DNA from: Riptortus pedestris
Lineage: Eukaryota; Arthropoda; Insecta; Hemiptera; Alydidae
NCBI GenBank assembly: GCA_019009955.1
Contig: CM032232.1
Location: 143,677,501-143,741,500 of the forward strand
Direction of reading: 5' to 3'
DNA length: 64,000 bases
Shown here: piece by piece, positions 21,040 through 33,343 of the stretch
Layout of the letters: every line of letters begins with the position of its first letter
Position numbering within the stretch: position 1 is the first letter of the stretch
Program-made: the position numbers and the translations under genes
The notes under the pieces: generated by a model
What the model was told of the DNA's origin: nothing
The model's database searches: none
What the model saw: only the letters and a program-made list of their open reading frames with translations

Positions 21040-22010
21040 TTTCAGCATTACATTATAATATTTCTTATATAATAAATGTAAACATTATAGAACAATAAAT
21101 TAATTAAATAAAAACAAAAATAAAGTAAAAAATAAAATAAAACATATGTAACATTACATTACATATGTGTACAACAATAGGTGTATATCTACAAAATGGT
21201 GTCCAAATCTTGAATAAATGCATTAAATCCCTTGTTGAATTTGAGTAGAAGTTTCGGTTTGTCCGTCGGCCAAGTTCCGTTTTGTAAGGTAATGTACTTG
21301 ATGAGTTTTGTTCTTGGTCCGTCAAGTAATGTACAGTCATATAAGAGGTGGTCACATGTCTGTTCAGTCTCATCGTCACATTTACATGTATTTGTTTAGA
21401 ATTGGTAAGTGTTATTTTTTGTCTCTGGTATACAGTGGTATGTACTTATGTAATTGTCGTCCTTTAGTAGTGTTTGTCCATCTTTCGTCCCATTTTTTAT
21501 AAGATTCGTCTATTAAAATAGTTTTAATGGTCTGTTTAGTCAGTTTAGAGTATGTAATAGGTATCGTTTCGTCTCTTGAAGCTGTATTTGCAAGTTGGTC
21601 TGCTGTTGTCATTTCCTAAATTTCCGGAGTGTCCCTTTATCCATGTTATTGACACTATTACATTCTTCTGTCTACACAGTGTAAATATTCTTCTGATCTG
21701 TTCAGTCTGTTCGTTATGGTTTTCGTTATTGTAAATGCGGTCTATGTTAATTTTGCTGTCCGTATTGATTATACTAGTCTCTCTGTCACTTGAAATGTCG
21801 TGCAGTGTTTTGAGTGCCTCAGTAACTGCAAGGTTTTCTGCTTGATTGTTTGCACATAGTGGTGATAGTCTGTATTGTCCTCTCTGTATAATATTGCCTT
21901 CTTTTAAAATAACGTACGCACACCCAACGCCATCCTTGTTTTTACTTCCGTCAGTGTATATATATGTCCACGTTATGTCTAGGTTGTCTAATGGTCTAAT
22001 GTAGTCCTAC
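21040..22010 (-). pseudogene. LINE 3' part: RNase H domain and zinc knuckle
   Basis: On the minus strand from about 21990: YTDGSKNKDGVGCAYVIL (first catalytic Asp), NQAENLAVTEALKTL (catalytic Glu), SIINTDSKINI (Asp), VSITWIKGHSGNLGN (GH.G.. motif). After a frameshift: SRDETIPITYSKLTKQTIKT, a region with DERWTN, and CKCDDETEQTCDHLLYDC, a C-terminal zinc-knuckle type. This is the RNase H plus knuckle tail of an R1/I-group-like LINE. Reverse transcriptase and endonuclease are absent, so it is a 5'-truncated copy. Confidence 0.75.
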
Positions 22011-22014
22011 TGTA

Positions 22015-22825
22015 TTCAATATAAACTTTTACTTTGGCATTGTATAGTTATAGACTTTTTAAAAGCTTTATCGCCTTTGATAAATATTTAATGTCGGGTT
22101 TTAATAACGTACAATAACAAAACTAAAATGTAATAAGTCCACTATAATTTATACAAAAAAAAAAATTTACACTGCCAAAGGATAAAGAATGAACAACATA
22201 AAACAATAAGTCTTTGGATAATTAATAAATAAGGAATTGAAGAAGAGTTCACACAAAAAGAATGGAGCACTAATAGATACAACTGCGAGAGTAAGTGGTT
22301 AATTTTTCACACTAACTGACAGGTTATTATGAGGTAGCTCGCAGTGTAGCCACTATAAAACTAGATTAATTGTTTTAGGCTAAATAGTTTCTGGCAACAC
22401 TGTCACTGAGACCACCTGGCAGCTAGTAGGGGTTAGGTTAAGGGCTGTTATAGTGCAGGCCAAGCTGCTACAAATAAATGAATAAAATAAATATTGTCTC
22501 TGGGCCATTATTCCCTATATTGTGATACAGCCATTATATTCACTACGGCATATTGTGATTGGAGTGCTCATTACGACGGTGCAGAAGAATTTAATAAATT
22601 ATCGTGATTACCCTTATTGTGACATGGTTCGCTTGTAATGACGTTATTAAATATTTAATGAGGATATTTCTCTGCAATTCCACTCTCCGGAATGGTTTGC
22701 TTTCTGATTAAGGGTCTATTATAAGAGTCAACTTGTAACTACTTTCATTGTTGTCATTTTTCAAAGCCCCAATTTTTATTTTAACGACAAGAAATACTTA
22801 TTTGCGTAAGTACCTTTAATAAATA
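22015..22825. other. Unannotated interval
   Basis: AT-rich sequence with a moderately GC-richer patch at 22380-22470 (GGCAACACTGTCACTGAGAC). I recognise no coding exon or terminal repeat. Confidence 0.4.
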
Positions 22826-22830
22826 ATAAA

Positions 22831-23578
22831 GTCCGTCACGCAGGGGCTGCGTAAACTAAGCAGATTTCCCACGTGACGTTTTACAATAGAAAAATCTGCA
22901 AACTTCTAACGCCATAAGTAATTACAAAAGGCAATGAGAAATCTTTCAGTTAATTTTAATAAGCTCCCAACGGAGAGGCTTCTGAGTTGTAAGAATAATT
23001 TATATTTTAATAACTCAAATTTTAGTAATCCAAGAACTAAAGAAGGTGGGACGTATTTGCACTGAACGTATTTGCATAAATCTCACAAAGTAACGAAGGT
23101 TAGGTAAGGTTAGAAACTACAGGTTAGGTTAAAAGCTGAGCCGACTTACGAAAACGGCCGAACTAACCCGAACATCACCCGACCACAGACTTCATAAAAA
23201 TGCAAATATCTCGGTTAATATTCAAGATACAGAATAAATGTATAGACCAATATTTATAGTAAATTTCATTTGCAATAAGATTGGTTATATACGATTTTTC
23301 GATCCGACGTGTAGTAACGGAGATATTTGGAATTTTCGTAAATCCTCCCCTCTAAACCCCCCCCCGCTCACTGGTCCGATTTTAGCCGTTAACGACTTGA
23401 TGTTTCTTTTTACATAAAAAATATCGAGTTGGGTAACGATCAAACAAAAATTGCGACCGCTAGAGCCTCGTTTTCGTCATCTACTACGTAGGATCGATGG
23501 ACATTTGAAGAAATATTTCGAAAATTCCGTCATGAGTACAACCTCAATAGCTGATTTCCCTTAAGGGAAATCTGCTAA
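22831..23578 (+). mobile_element. HA element lacking its (TA)n tract
   Basis: It runs from GTCCGTCACGCAGGGGCTGC to TTTCCCTTAAGGGAAATCTGCTAA, both intact. The interior joins GCGACCGCTAGAGC directly to CTCGTTTTCGTCATCTACTA, so the whole microsatellite and the AACGGAC preceding it were lost by one deletion between short CTCG/CTC matches. It includes part of the long-form interior. Confidence 0.8.
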
Positions 23579-23749
23579 CAATGGCTACACCGTTACCTCC
23601 TGGATGTACCTTCATCCCACTAGCTGTGCCAGTTAGAGAACGTCTTACAAAGTATTGCGGGTGAAATCAGCTGATTGAGATCGATATGTTACGAAATAAA
23701 AATATCGATTATTCCCAATCTAATGTATTTGTTTTATTTTTTGTTTATT

Positions 23750-23855
23750 ATTATTTACGTCAACTTTTAGCAACTAAGGCTAATTGGGACTGGTTATCTA
23801 CAGGTTACCACCATTTTCTAGCCAGGGTGGGCCCAAGGTGTTTATTTAATGGCCC
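23750..23855 (-). mobile_element. SINE 3' half
   Basis: The minus strand shows GGCCCACCCTGGCTAGAAAA, GGTGGTAACCTGTAGATAAC and CCAGTCCCAATTAGCC, ending in an ATAATAATAAAC-type tail. The tRNA head is missing. Confidence 0.65.
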
Positions 23856-24565
23856 AATCTAACGTAGTCTAAATAGTAAAGAATAAATTTTGTATTAAGT
23901 GCAGATCTCATTCAATGCTATTGGAAAAAGCTTGGGAATATCCATGAATAGTGTAAATCTAAATCAGACTCAAAAGGAACGTTCTGGAATATATAGTTTT
24001 TGTGTAAAATAATATTAGTAAAAATTCTTAAAGTCTAGTTTACAGCCTTTTAGTTAAAAAGAAAATTTGTTTCCCAATTATGCAGTCAAAACATGATTTT
24101 TAAGGGTGTACGGCCGGACTCAAAACATGCCCAATTATTCAATTCATGAATATTTATCTCCCATAAATCAACATTGTATGCACTGACCCACTCCCAATGT
24201 GGGCAACACAATAAAAATGTAAGTAAACCAAATGAGGGGTAGGCAAGAACGAAATATTACTTCAAGCATTCATTACATGTTTTTTTTTCTTTCTTTTTTT
24301 TAATCCGCCATTGGTGAATATAATGGGAACTGTGATAATCTGTGACTATGATTTTAGTGACCATACTGGAGTTGTTGATGTATATCGTTGTTTGGGCAGA
24401 GCTAAGGGCAACAGGCAGTGAGTGGACTGTGGCCAAATCAAAACGGCTATATTGATACAGCTCTCGTCCACTAGGAGGAGCCACCTCACTACAAACACAA
24501 TAATGGTCATCACTTATACCAATGGGAAATTAGCTATTCAGTTTGTTCTCTTGACAGAATTATCA
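23856..24565. other. Unannotated interval
   Basis: No element or exon is identified. TTAGCTATTCAGTTTGTTCT near 24530 is just upstream of an HA start and is not part of it. Confidence 0.4.
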
Positions 24566-24570
24566 AAAAA

Positions 24571-25037
24571 GTCCGTCACGCAGGGGCTGCGTAAACAAAG
24601 CAGATTTCCCACGTGAAGTTTTACAATAGAGAAATCTGCCCAATAACAAGTGTAGTAGTAAGGGATGTCTAAACTTATTCACGAGGGACGAACAGTTACG
24701 AAAAGGCCGCAAGAGCTCTGAAGTACCAAACAGCCGACTCCTGGCGACCACACAGAGAATACAAATGCAAATATCTCGGTTAATATTCAAGATACGGAAT
24801 AAACGTATAGAACAATATTTATAGTAAATTTAATTTTGATTCAATACAATTTTTCGATCCGACGCATAATAACGGAGATATTTTGAATTTTCAAAAGTCC
24901 CCCCTCTAAACCCACCCCCCCTCCCTCGGTCCGATTTCAGTTATTAACGAACTTGATCTTTATTTTCATATAAAACGATTAAATATAGAGTTTGGTAACG
25001 ATTAAAAAAAAAATTGCTACTGCTTGAGCACTAACAG

Positions 25038-25095
<58 letters not shown>

Positions 25096-25215
25096 TAACG
25101 GAGCTAATTTTAGTCATCTCGGGGGGGTGAGCGATGGAGATGTGGAGAAATTTTTCGAAACTCGCGTCAGGAGTACGACCTCAATAGCTGATTTCCCTTA
25201 AGTGAAATATGCTAA
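24571..25215 (+). mobile_element. HA element, short form, complete
   Basis: GTCCGTCACGCAGGGGCTGC at the start; the end is TTTCCCTTAAGTGAAATATGCTAA, a hairpin with two mutations. (TA)n spans about 25043-25090. The internal inverted motif AAATATCTCGGTTA (24769) / TAACGGAGATATTT (24869) is preserved. Confidence 0.85.
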
Positions 25216-25381
25216 TAAACAGGTCAGCCAACCTCTCTACACATAGATAGAAATATTCTTGATTGAAAGAAAAACATGTACTGAAATATATCTGAATATA
25301 ATGTACTAATTTTATTGAAAACTATTTACTATATCTGGTACTGCAATTTATAACGAACCTGAATTATCCCCAATCACTCTA

Positions 25382-25812
25382 ATAGCAGATTTCCCTTAAG
25401 GAAAATCAGCTATTGAGCTCGTACTCATAACTCGATTTTCGAAAAATTTCCTCAATTGTCCATAGATCCTACCCAGGAGATGACGAAGATGGAGTTCGTT
25501 CAAAACTATATATATCAATCTATATATTTGTCTGTTACCGCTTTAGCGGTCATAATTATTGTTTCATCGTTACCAAACTCGATATTTAGTCGTTTTATGT
25601 AAAATGAAAGATCAAGTTCGTTAACGGCTGAAATCGGACCAGTGGGAGGGTGGGTTTAGAGGGGAGGTTTTTTGAAAATTCGAAATATCTCTGTTACTAT
25701 TCACCGGATCCAAAACATTTATGGAAACAATCTTATTGGAAAATAAATTTACTATAAATATTGTTCTATACATATTTTCCGCATAATGAGTAATAACTGA
25801 GATATTTGGATT
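25382..25812 (-). mobile_element. HA element, 5'-truncated
   Basis: It starts at the 3' hairpin (AGCAGATTTCCCTTAAGG), has almost no (TA)n and stops in the ATATTTGGATTTTAG region. There the next HA copy begins, two elements in the same orientation back to back. Confidence 0.75.
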
Positions 25813-25813
25813 T

Positions 25814-25935
25814 TAGCAGATTTCCCTTAAAGGAAATCAGCTATTGAGGTCGAACTCATGACGCGAGTTTCGAAAAAATTTCTTCCAATGTCCATCGATC
25901 CTACCCAGGAGATGACGAAAATGAGGTCCGTTCAA

Positions 25936-25999
<64 letters not shown>

Positions 26000-26476
26000 C
26001 TGTTAACGCTCTGGCGGTCGCAATTTTTGTTTGAACGTTACCAAACTCGGAATTTAATCGTTTTATGTAAAAAGGAAGATCAATTTCGTTAATTGCTGAA
26101 ATCGGACCAGTGGGAGGGGGGGTTTAGAGGGGGGATTTTCGGAAAATTCAAAATATCTCCGTTATTGGATCGAAAAATTGTATTGAATCAATCTTATTGC
26201 AAATTAAATTTACTATAAATATTGTTCTATACATTTATTCTGTATCTTGAATATTAACCGAGATATTTGCATTTGTATTCTGCATTGGTCGGCAGGAGTG
26301 AGCTGTTTGGTACTTTCCGAAGAGAGCTCTGACGGCCGTTTTCGTAATTATTCGTCCCTCGTGTATAAGTTTAGTGATCCCTTACTACTTACTACACTTG
26401 TTTATGGGCAGATTTCTCTATTGTAAAACTTCACGTGGGAAATCTGCTTAGTTTACGCAGCCCCTGCGTGACGGAC
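25814..26476 (-). mobile_element. HA element, short form, complete
   Basis: TAGCAGATTTCCCTTAAAGG through (TA)n (25938-25995) to GCAGCCCCTGCGTGACGGAC. It begins where the previous copy is cut, consistent with insertion of this copy into the other or a tandem junction. Confidence 0.85.
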
Positions 26477-26486
26477 TTTTTTAGTT

Positions 26487-26890
26487 TTACGCTTTCAGTG
26501 AATCCCCCTCCTACTAGTGACATACGTGTATTAATCATAAGCTGTTATCACAATATCACAAACCACTTCATTGCAAGGTTAAATACCAAATATTGTTTTT
26601 AATAAAGCTTTACTATACGAGATACAGACAAATACGTTCTGCTGACCACCGCTTCTTTTGTTCTTGGATTACTATAATCTGAGTGATTGAGGTAGAAATT
26701 ATTCTAATTCATTTCAAATTACTCCACTAGCCATAGTAAACAGTTTTCAATAAAATTAATAAAATATGTTCAGATATATTTCATTAATTATTCATCTTTC
26801 CGGTCTAGAATAATTCTATGTGTACAGCTCTGCGAAATTGGCTGCCCTGTTTGTTTACAATTGAGACGCTTTCCGTTGTAGATATTATTA
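26487..26890 (-). mobile_element. HA long-form interior fragment
   Basis: GCTTTCAGTGAATCCCCCTC, TACTATACGAGATACAGACA and GTAAACAGTTTTCAATAAAA are long-form interior phrases in reverse. Neither terminus is present, so it is probably the remainder of the truncated copy at 25382. Confidence 0.5.
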
Positions 26891-27220
26891 ACTAAATTGA
26901 CTGAAATTCGGATTCTCTTATTTCTTATCTTTAATCTTGGTATAATTGACTCAAAAACATAAAAGGTCCGTCACGCAGGGGCTGCGTAAACTAAGCAGAT
27001 TTCCCACGAGAAGTTTTACAATAGAGAAATCTGCATACTGGTAACACTTAACACCTCTACGAGTAAATACAAACGGTGACGAGAAATCGTTCAGTTAATT
27101 TGAATAAGCTCCAAATGGAATCGGCTTCTGAATTGTAAACAAATAGATCTGCCGAGAAATTTAGCTGAATACATAGATAGACATATTCTTCACCGGAAAG
27201 AAAAACAATTACCAATATAA

Positions 27221-27754
27221 CGGGTGTTTTTTTTAGAGGTATAGAACTTTAAATTGCAATAAAACAACGATGGATTATTCGATTGACAAGAATTTTTTTT
27301 TATTCGAAAGATAATCTTGTGGCATTACATTTTAAATATGATTTCTGGCATATGACCGCCACGGCTGGCTCGGATGTAGTCCAATCTGGAAGCCCAATTT
27401 TCGATGACTTTTTCCAACATTTGTGGCCGTATATCGGCAATAACACGGCGAATGTTGTCTTCCAAATGGTCAAGCGTTTGTACATAGACCAATGACTTTA
27501 CATAGCCCCACAGAAAGTAGTCTAGCGGTGTTAAATCACAAGATCTTGGAGGCCAATTCACAGGTCCAAAACGTGTCTTTCAATAAATCGATTGTGCACG
27601 AGCTGTGTGACATGTTCCGCCGTATATGTATAATATTTAAAATGTAATGCCACAAGATTATCTTGCGAAGAAAAAAAAATTGTTGTCTATCGAATAATCC
27701 ATCGTTGTTTTATTGCAATTTAAAGTTCTATACCTCTAAAAAAAGACACCCTTA
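27221..27754 (-). mobile_element. mariner-type MITE (internally deleted, about 534 bp)
   Basis: The terminal inverted repeats extend about 120 bp with few mismatches: GGGTGTTTTTTTTAGAGGTA, TTTAAATTGCAATAAAACAA, then GATGGATTATTCGAT and AAGATAATCTTGTGGCATTA on both sides. TA flanks lie at each end. Only the transposase C-terminus remains between them. Confidence 0.8.
27325..27561 (-). pseudogene. mariner transposase C-terminal fragment
   Basis: WPPRSCDLTPLDYFLWGYVK is the third-catalytic-Asp region of mariner-type transposases (PP.S.DL.PLD..LWG). HLEDNIRRVIADIRPQMLEK and RASRGGHMPEIIFKM follow, and the coding end overlaps the terminal inverted repeat. The HTH and first two catalytic Asp are absent. 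The residual frame cannot make an active enzyme. Confidence 0.75.
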
Positions 27755-28345
27755 TATCTGAATACATATTAACTTTATTGCAAACTATTTACTATATTTA
27801 GTACTGCAATTTATAATGAATCAGAATAATTAATATTTTAATAACTCAAATTTTAGTAGTCCCAGAACTAAAGAAGGGGGGGGGGGGCGCATATATCTCA
27901 CAAAGTAAAAGCTTACACAAGTCTCTAAACCAATTTCACGAGAGCCGAACAGTTACGAAAACAGCGAACTTCATTTCGGTGGAATCTCACGAACAATACC
28001 GACAATAGCTGATCTCATTTCGTCCGTTATCCCCAAACACGTACTATTAATGCAAATATCTCGGTTAATACTCAAGATAGAGTATAAATGTATAAAATAA
28101 CATTTATAGTAAATTTAAGTTGCAATAAGATTGGCTTTATACAAGTTTTCGATCCGACTTGTAGTAACGGAGATATTTCGAATTTTCGAAAATCCTCCCC
28201 TCTAAATCCCCCCTCCCAATGATCCCATTCCAGCCGCTGAAGAACATGATCCGTCTTTTAACGTGAAACGTTTAAATACGGAGTTTGGTAACGATCGAGC
28301 GAAATTTGCGACCGCTAGAGCGTTAACAGGCTAATGCACCTCTAT

Positions 28346-28417
<72 letters not shown>

Positions 28418-28705
28418 TTTTGTAAATCGTGTCATAAGTACAACCTCAATTGCTGATTTCTCTTAAGGAATTTTTGAGTCCCTCATTATTGAGTGATTGA
28501 GAAAGAAACTGGTGGACAGACAGTCAGATAGACAGATTTCCAATTTTGATGCCATTGTTCTAAGATTGGTCTAAAACGCGAAAATAATTGATCCCTGCCT
28601 AATTTAAATATAAAATCATGTCAAATATTAATGTGAGCAAATCTAATACATATATTTCCTAAAGGATATTTTACATCGAAGGTTTTACATGCTTAAGTTG
28701 AAAAA

Positions 28706-29163
28706 GTCCGTCACGCAGGTGCTGCGTAAACTAAGCAGATTTCCCACTTACAATAGAGAAATTTCAGAATAGAGAGTCAAACAGTTACGGGAACGGCCCG
28801 AACTAGCTCTTGGCGGAAACTCACGACTAGACCCGAAGTTAGCCGATCTCATCTCAGAAGCTGAAAACAGAAAAATGCAAATATCTCGGTTAATATTCAA
28901 GATACAGAATAAATGTATATAACATTATTTATAGTAAATTTAATTTGCAATAAGATTGATTTTATATGATTGTTCGATCCAACGTATAGTAACGGAGATA
29001 TTTCGAAATTTCAAAAATCCTCCCCTCTAAACCCCCCCTCCCACTAGTCAGATTTCAGCCATTAACGAACTTAGTCTTTATTTTTGCATAAAACTTTTAA
29101 ATATCGAGTTTGGTAACGATAAAACAAAAATTGTGAGCGCTCGAGCGATAACAGACAAATATA

Positions 29164-29211
<48 letters not shown>

Positions 29212-29344
29212 TGGATATAATTTTGAACGGACCTCATTTTCGTCATCTCCTGGGTAGGATCGATGGACATTTGAAGAAATTTTTCGAAACTCGCGTCATG
29301 AGTACGACCTCAATAGCATATTTCCCTTAAGGAAAATCTGCTAA
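28706..29344 (+). mobile_element. HA element, short form, complete
   Basis: GTCCGTCACGCAGGTGCTGC to TTTCCCTTAAGGAAAATCTGCTAA. The ACCGCTAGAGCGGT palindrome is mutated to GAGCGCTCGAGCGATAAC, and (TA)n spans 29159-29208. The 5' stem-loop block has lost several bases (CCCACTTACAATAGAG). Confidence 0.8.
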
Positions 29345-29479
29345 AATGAAGAGCAGGTATTAAAAATGAAAAAAAATATTACTGATACGTATTTATCAGC
29401 TATACGTAATTATTAAAATTAATCTCCACTTTTTCCTGTTGAAGCTAAGTAAAGTAAAGATTTTATTCAATTAATTTTA

Positions 29480-29683
29480 TTTTTATAGTTATTTAATAAC
29501 ATCCACGTTGTACAACAACCGCCAATTGGGAATGGTTAATACCCATTTCTACCCAGGATACGACTGAGGATTTTATTTAATGTGCTCGTCACTAAATAAA
29601 TTCCTATTGCCCGAATGAGAATCGAACTCGCGACTCTAGCTGTACCAAGTGAGATTAAGACCAACATGGCTAACGTGAGCCTC
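29480..29683 (-). mobile_element. tRNA-derived SINE
   Basis: The minus strand contains AGGCTCACGTTAGCCATGTT, GCGAGTTCGATTCTCATTCG (B box), TAAATAAAATCCTCAGTCGT and ATGGGTATTAACCATTCCCA. The A-box region carries a small deletion compared with the copy at 20.3 kb. Confidence 0.7.
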
Positions 29684-29794
29684 TCAATGAGTTCTAAATA
29701 ACTTCACTTCACTAGAGTTATAATATAATACCAATAGTAAAAGGTGACTAAGACTTAAAACATATTAAATATCTCAGCACCTTGGATAATTATT

Positions 29795-29925
29795 ATTATT
29801 TATTAAAGCCCACTTTGTAATGCTAATACTAATTGGGACTTGTAATTTTCAGGTTATCACCCCTTTCTAGCCAGGGTGGAACTAAATATTTTATTTAGTG
29901 AGTTCGTCACTAAATAAATCTGTAT
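29795..29925 (-). mobile_element. SINE, partial
   Basis: The SINE body (AGTTCCACCCTGGCTAGAAA, TGATAACCTGAAAATTACAA, AATTAGTATTAGC) lies in minus orientation. It stops at the GTGACGAACTCACTAAATAA segment without the tRNA head. Confidence 0.6.
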
Positions 29926-29929
29926 AATT

Positions 29930-30240
29930 GATGTTACTGACAATTCAGTGAAATGAGTACTCGAAGAGCGGCCTAGCGGGAGAAGAGAGAACTACATGAG
30001 GCGGGTAGTAGAGCCGGTTCCCGCCAGAATGCACCACCAGGCTCACTCATCCCTTATTTTTCAACTTTTCACATTTGTCCTTTACACATTCATATCCACA
30101 GCCCGTGTTCATTTTTCTAATGTACTGTATAGACAGGATAAAATAGAATTATTTATTTATTTTGTAGAGCTCCGGAACTAAAATAGAATTAAACCAATAG
30201 CTAATTAACGCGATACTCTACCCACAACTTGTTAACCTAT
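29930..30240. other. Unannotated interval
   Basis: It holds a GC-richer patch CGGCCTAGCGGGAGAAGAGA near 29968 and no recognised element or exon. Confidence 0.35.
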
Positions 30241-30246
30241 TAAAAA

Positions 30247-30666
30247 GTCCGTCACGCAGGGGCTGCGTAAACTAAGCAGATTTCCCACGTGAAGTTTTAC
30301 AATAGAGAAATTTCACGACAGCCGAGCAGTTAATGAAACGGCCGAACTAGTTTTGGCGGGAAAGTCACTTCGTCCGTTAGTCGCCCAGATTTAATAAAAA
30401 TGCAAATATCTCGGTTAATATTCAAGATAGAGAATATATGTATATAACAATATTTACAGTAAATTTAATTTGCAATAAGATTGATTCTCTAGAATTTTTC
30501 GATCCGACGTATAGTAACGGAGATATTTGAATTTTCGAAAATCCTCTCCTCTAAACCTCCCCTCCCACTGGTCCGATTTCAGCCGTTAACGAATTTGATC
30601 TTTCTTTTTACATAAAACGACTAAATATCCAGTTTGGTAACGATCAAACAAAAATTGCGACCGCAA
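30247..30666 (+). mobile_element. HA element, 5' half
   Basis: It starts GTCCGTCACGCAGGGGCTGC and is very close to consensus through CAAACAAAAATTGCGACCGC, then ends abruptly. The (TA)n and 3' hairpin half are missing. Breakage at this point, just before the TA tract, recurs in other copies. Confidence 0.8.
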
Positions 30667-30669
30667 AAT

Positions 30670-31055
30670 AGTTCAAGTTCTTTTTTAGCCAAAATTGGAC
30701 AAGGATATCTGTATATACGCTATTTAGAGAAATATTTATCTAAAAATAATTGAATTCATTCCCGTAAAATTCCTTCAAATGTACAGTAAATTTCAATTTG
30801 GGTCAAATAAAGAAATAATAGGTACTTCAAAATTTCTAAGAATCCTAAGAAATGCTGCATACAGTTAAAAAAGCTAATAGTCCAAGTATTTATCTTTCAG
30901 AGTGCAAATGTAAAATGAATTCTGAGGGAACAAGGTAAAAGATATCTTTCTCAAAGGAGTTCAAAATAGCAGTTCCATAAAGCAGAAAATGACTCCTATA
31001 AATCTGTCGGTAATTAATTCCAATTATAAAAAAATTATGTACTTTCCCTTATTTG
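30670..31055. other. Unannotated AT-rich interval
   Basis: I see nothing beyond AT-rich sequence here. Confidence 0.4.
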
Positions 31056-31060
31056 ATTTT

Positions 31061-31500
31061 TGAAGTGAAAACTTCTTTAGGCACGTTGTGCACCCCGTAA
31101 GGAAGCATTTGCGGGAGAGGAAAAAAGTATGAAATCGCGACACCGCCACCGCCACCGCTAGTACTAAGGTTTAGAAATAAAATCATATGGTATTTTATAA
31201 CCTAATCATTTGATAGTTTATTTACAATTGAAGTGAAAACTTCTTTAGGCACGTTGTGCACCCCGTAAGGAAGCATTTGCGGGAGAGAAAAAAGTATAAA
31301 ATCGTGACACCGCCACCGCCACCGCTAGTACTAAGGTTTAGAAATAAAATCATATGGTATTTTATAACCTAATCATTTGATAGTTTATTTACAATTGAAG
31401 TGAAAACTTCTTTAGGCACGTTGTGCACCCCGTAAGGAAGCATTTGCGGGAGAGGAAAAAAGTATGAAATCGTGACACCGCCACCGCCACCGCTAGTACT
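31061..31500 (+). repeat. Tandem triplication of a MITE end (168-bp unit)
   Basis: Three nearly identical units start at 31061, 31229 and 31396 with TGAAGTGAAAACTTCTTTAG. Each contains GCACGTTGTGCACCCCGTAA, GGAAGCATTTGCGGGAGAG and CACCGCCACCGCCACCGC; the third stops at GCTAGTACT. The unit start matches, in reverse, CTAAAGGAGTTTTCACTTCT at 32141-32160. Confidence 0.85.
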
Positions 31501-32160
31501 CAACTCAAAGCTAAAGGAGCTTCTTTTCTTCATAACTCTTGAACCAAATTAGATAGAGTTTTCGTTCGCATACCATTTTAAAGAGGACAAAACCAGCATC
31601 ATTTCATTCACAGATACTATATATCTACCATTTTTACTTTCATAGATATTTTAATCCGAAGTTTAAATAAATTCGAATATTTAAATAAATTCGAATATTT
31701 AAATAAATTCCGATATTTAAATAAATTCGAATCAAAACTGTTGTATCCTACTTTAGCTACCATATACCGATTGTATCAGTTTTAGAAATTGGTGATGATG
31801 CTGGCAGTGATAATGGTGCAAGAGTTGTTGAAATTATGGATAGAAATTGATTTTTCTGAGTGTACTTAACTTATTTTTGTAAAGCATTTGTAATAATTCT
31901 GAAATGTAATTTTTTTCTTTTATGTAAAATAACTGAAATAATTATGTATAGTATTTTATATTGATAAATAAAACAATTCGTGGTACATTATTTTTTTTTA
32001 TCACTATTATTTTTGTCATTTCATTTTTTCATGTAAAATAGAACATAACTGTTACTTATTGATAAATAACTAAAAATATTTTTAAAATAAGACTTCGTAA
32101 AAAAAATTTCTCAGCAATGCCAAAATTGAGCTATCAAAGCTAAAGGAGTTTTCACTTCTA
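31061..32160. mobile_element. Candidate DNA transposon with GAAGTGAAAACTTCTTTAG ends
   Basis: The left end GAAGTGAAAACTTCTTTAG and the right end (reverse strand GAAGTGAAAACTCCTTTAG) form terminal inverted repeats. The inside is AT-rich, with an 18-bp repeat (AAATAAATTCGAATATTT) iterated about four times at 31663-31730. No transposase frame or confident target duplication is seen, so the superfamily is unknown. Confidence 0.5.
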
Positions 32161-32242
32161 CCGGCAGTCCCCTGACTGCTTTTTTTATTCAAAATTTTCT
32201 TAATAAAATTGTATATCGCGGAAGTTAAAAAATATAAATAAA

Positions 32243-32836
32243 GTTCTTCGCTGCTTAAACTAAGCAGATTTCCCTCGTGAAGTTTTGCAATAGATAAATC
32301 TACATACTGCTAATACTTCACCGTGAATATTAAGTGAATAAATAAAAACTGTAATGAGAAATATTTCATTCAATTTTATAACCTCTAAACGAAAAGCTCT
32401 GAATTGTAAAAACAACAGGTCTGCCAAGCACTCAGCTCAACATATAGGTAGGAATATTCTTCGCCCGAATAAAAATCAACTACTGAAATATATCAGAATA
32501 TAAAATATTAATTTGATTGAAAACTATTTACTGTATCTAGTACAGTAATTTATAATGAATCAGAATAATTATTGTCCCTATCAATCAAATTTTAGTATTC
32601 CAAGAACTTAAGACAAGGGAGGGGGGGGGGGGGTACACCAGAACATATTATATGCAGCTCGTATAATAATTGTCCCTTGAAGACAATATTTGATATTTAA
32701 GACTAAAATAAAGTGGTTTATTATTTTATAGAGTATTGTTTATTTAACATTACTAAAAGTGGGGGTTTGATGAAGACTGAAAACTGAAAAATGTAAATAT
32801 CTCGGTTAATATTCAAGATAGAAAATTAATGTATAA
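32243..32836 (+). mobile_element. HA element, long form, first part (host of nested HA)
   Basis: It starts in CTGCTTAAACTAAGCAGATT with the extreme 5' bases worn and runs through the long-form interior and the G14 run at 32617. It halts at GAAAATTAATGTATA, where a second HA begins. The rest resumes at 33432. Confidence 0.75.
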
Positions 32837-32838
32837 AA

Positions 32839-33282
32839 GTCCGTCATGCAGGGGCTGCGTGAACTAAGCAGATTTCCACGTGAAGTTTTACAATAGAGAA
32901 ATCTGCCTAATAATAACTGCAGTAGTAAGGGATCTCTAAACCTATTCACCAGGGACTAACAGTTACTGAAACGGCCGCCAGAGCTCTCGCCGGATGGTCC
33001 CGAACATAACCAACTCCTGCTGACCACACATTTATAGTAAAGTTAATTTGCAATAAGATTGATTCTATACAATTTTTCGATCCGATGCATAATAACGGAG
33101 ATATTTTGAATTTTCGAAAATCCCCCCTCTAAACCCACCCCCCTCCCACTGGTCCGATTTCAGCCATTAACGAACTTGATCTGTCTTTTTGCATAAAACG
33201 TTTAAATATCGAGTTTGGTAACGATCAAACAAAATTTGCGACCGCTAGAGCGTTAACAGACAAATATATGTATGTATGTATG

Positions 33283-33343
<61 letters not shown>

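Larger units (their letters stand above)
26966..28465 (+). mobile_element. HA element, long form, carrying a mariner MITE
   Basis: It starts GTCCGTCACGCAGGGGCTGC. Long-form interior reaches CAATTACCAATA, is interrupted by the mariner MITE (27221-27754), and resumes TATCTGAATACATATTAACT. G-run at 27877; (TA)n at 28348-28411; end degraded at TTTCTCTTAAGGAA. It shows the host interior continuing seamlessly across the insertion. Confidence 0.8.
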
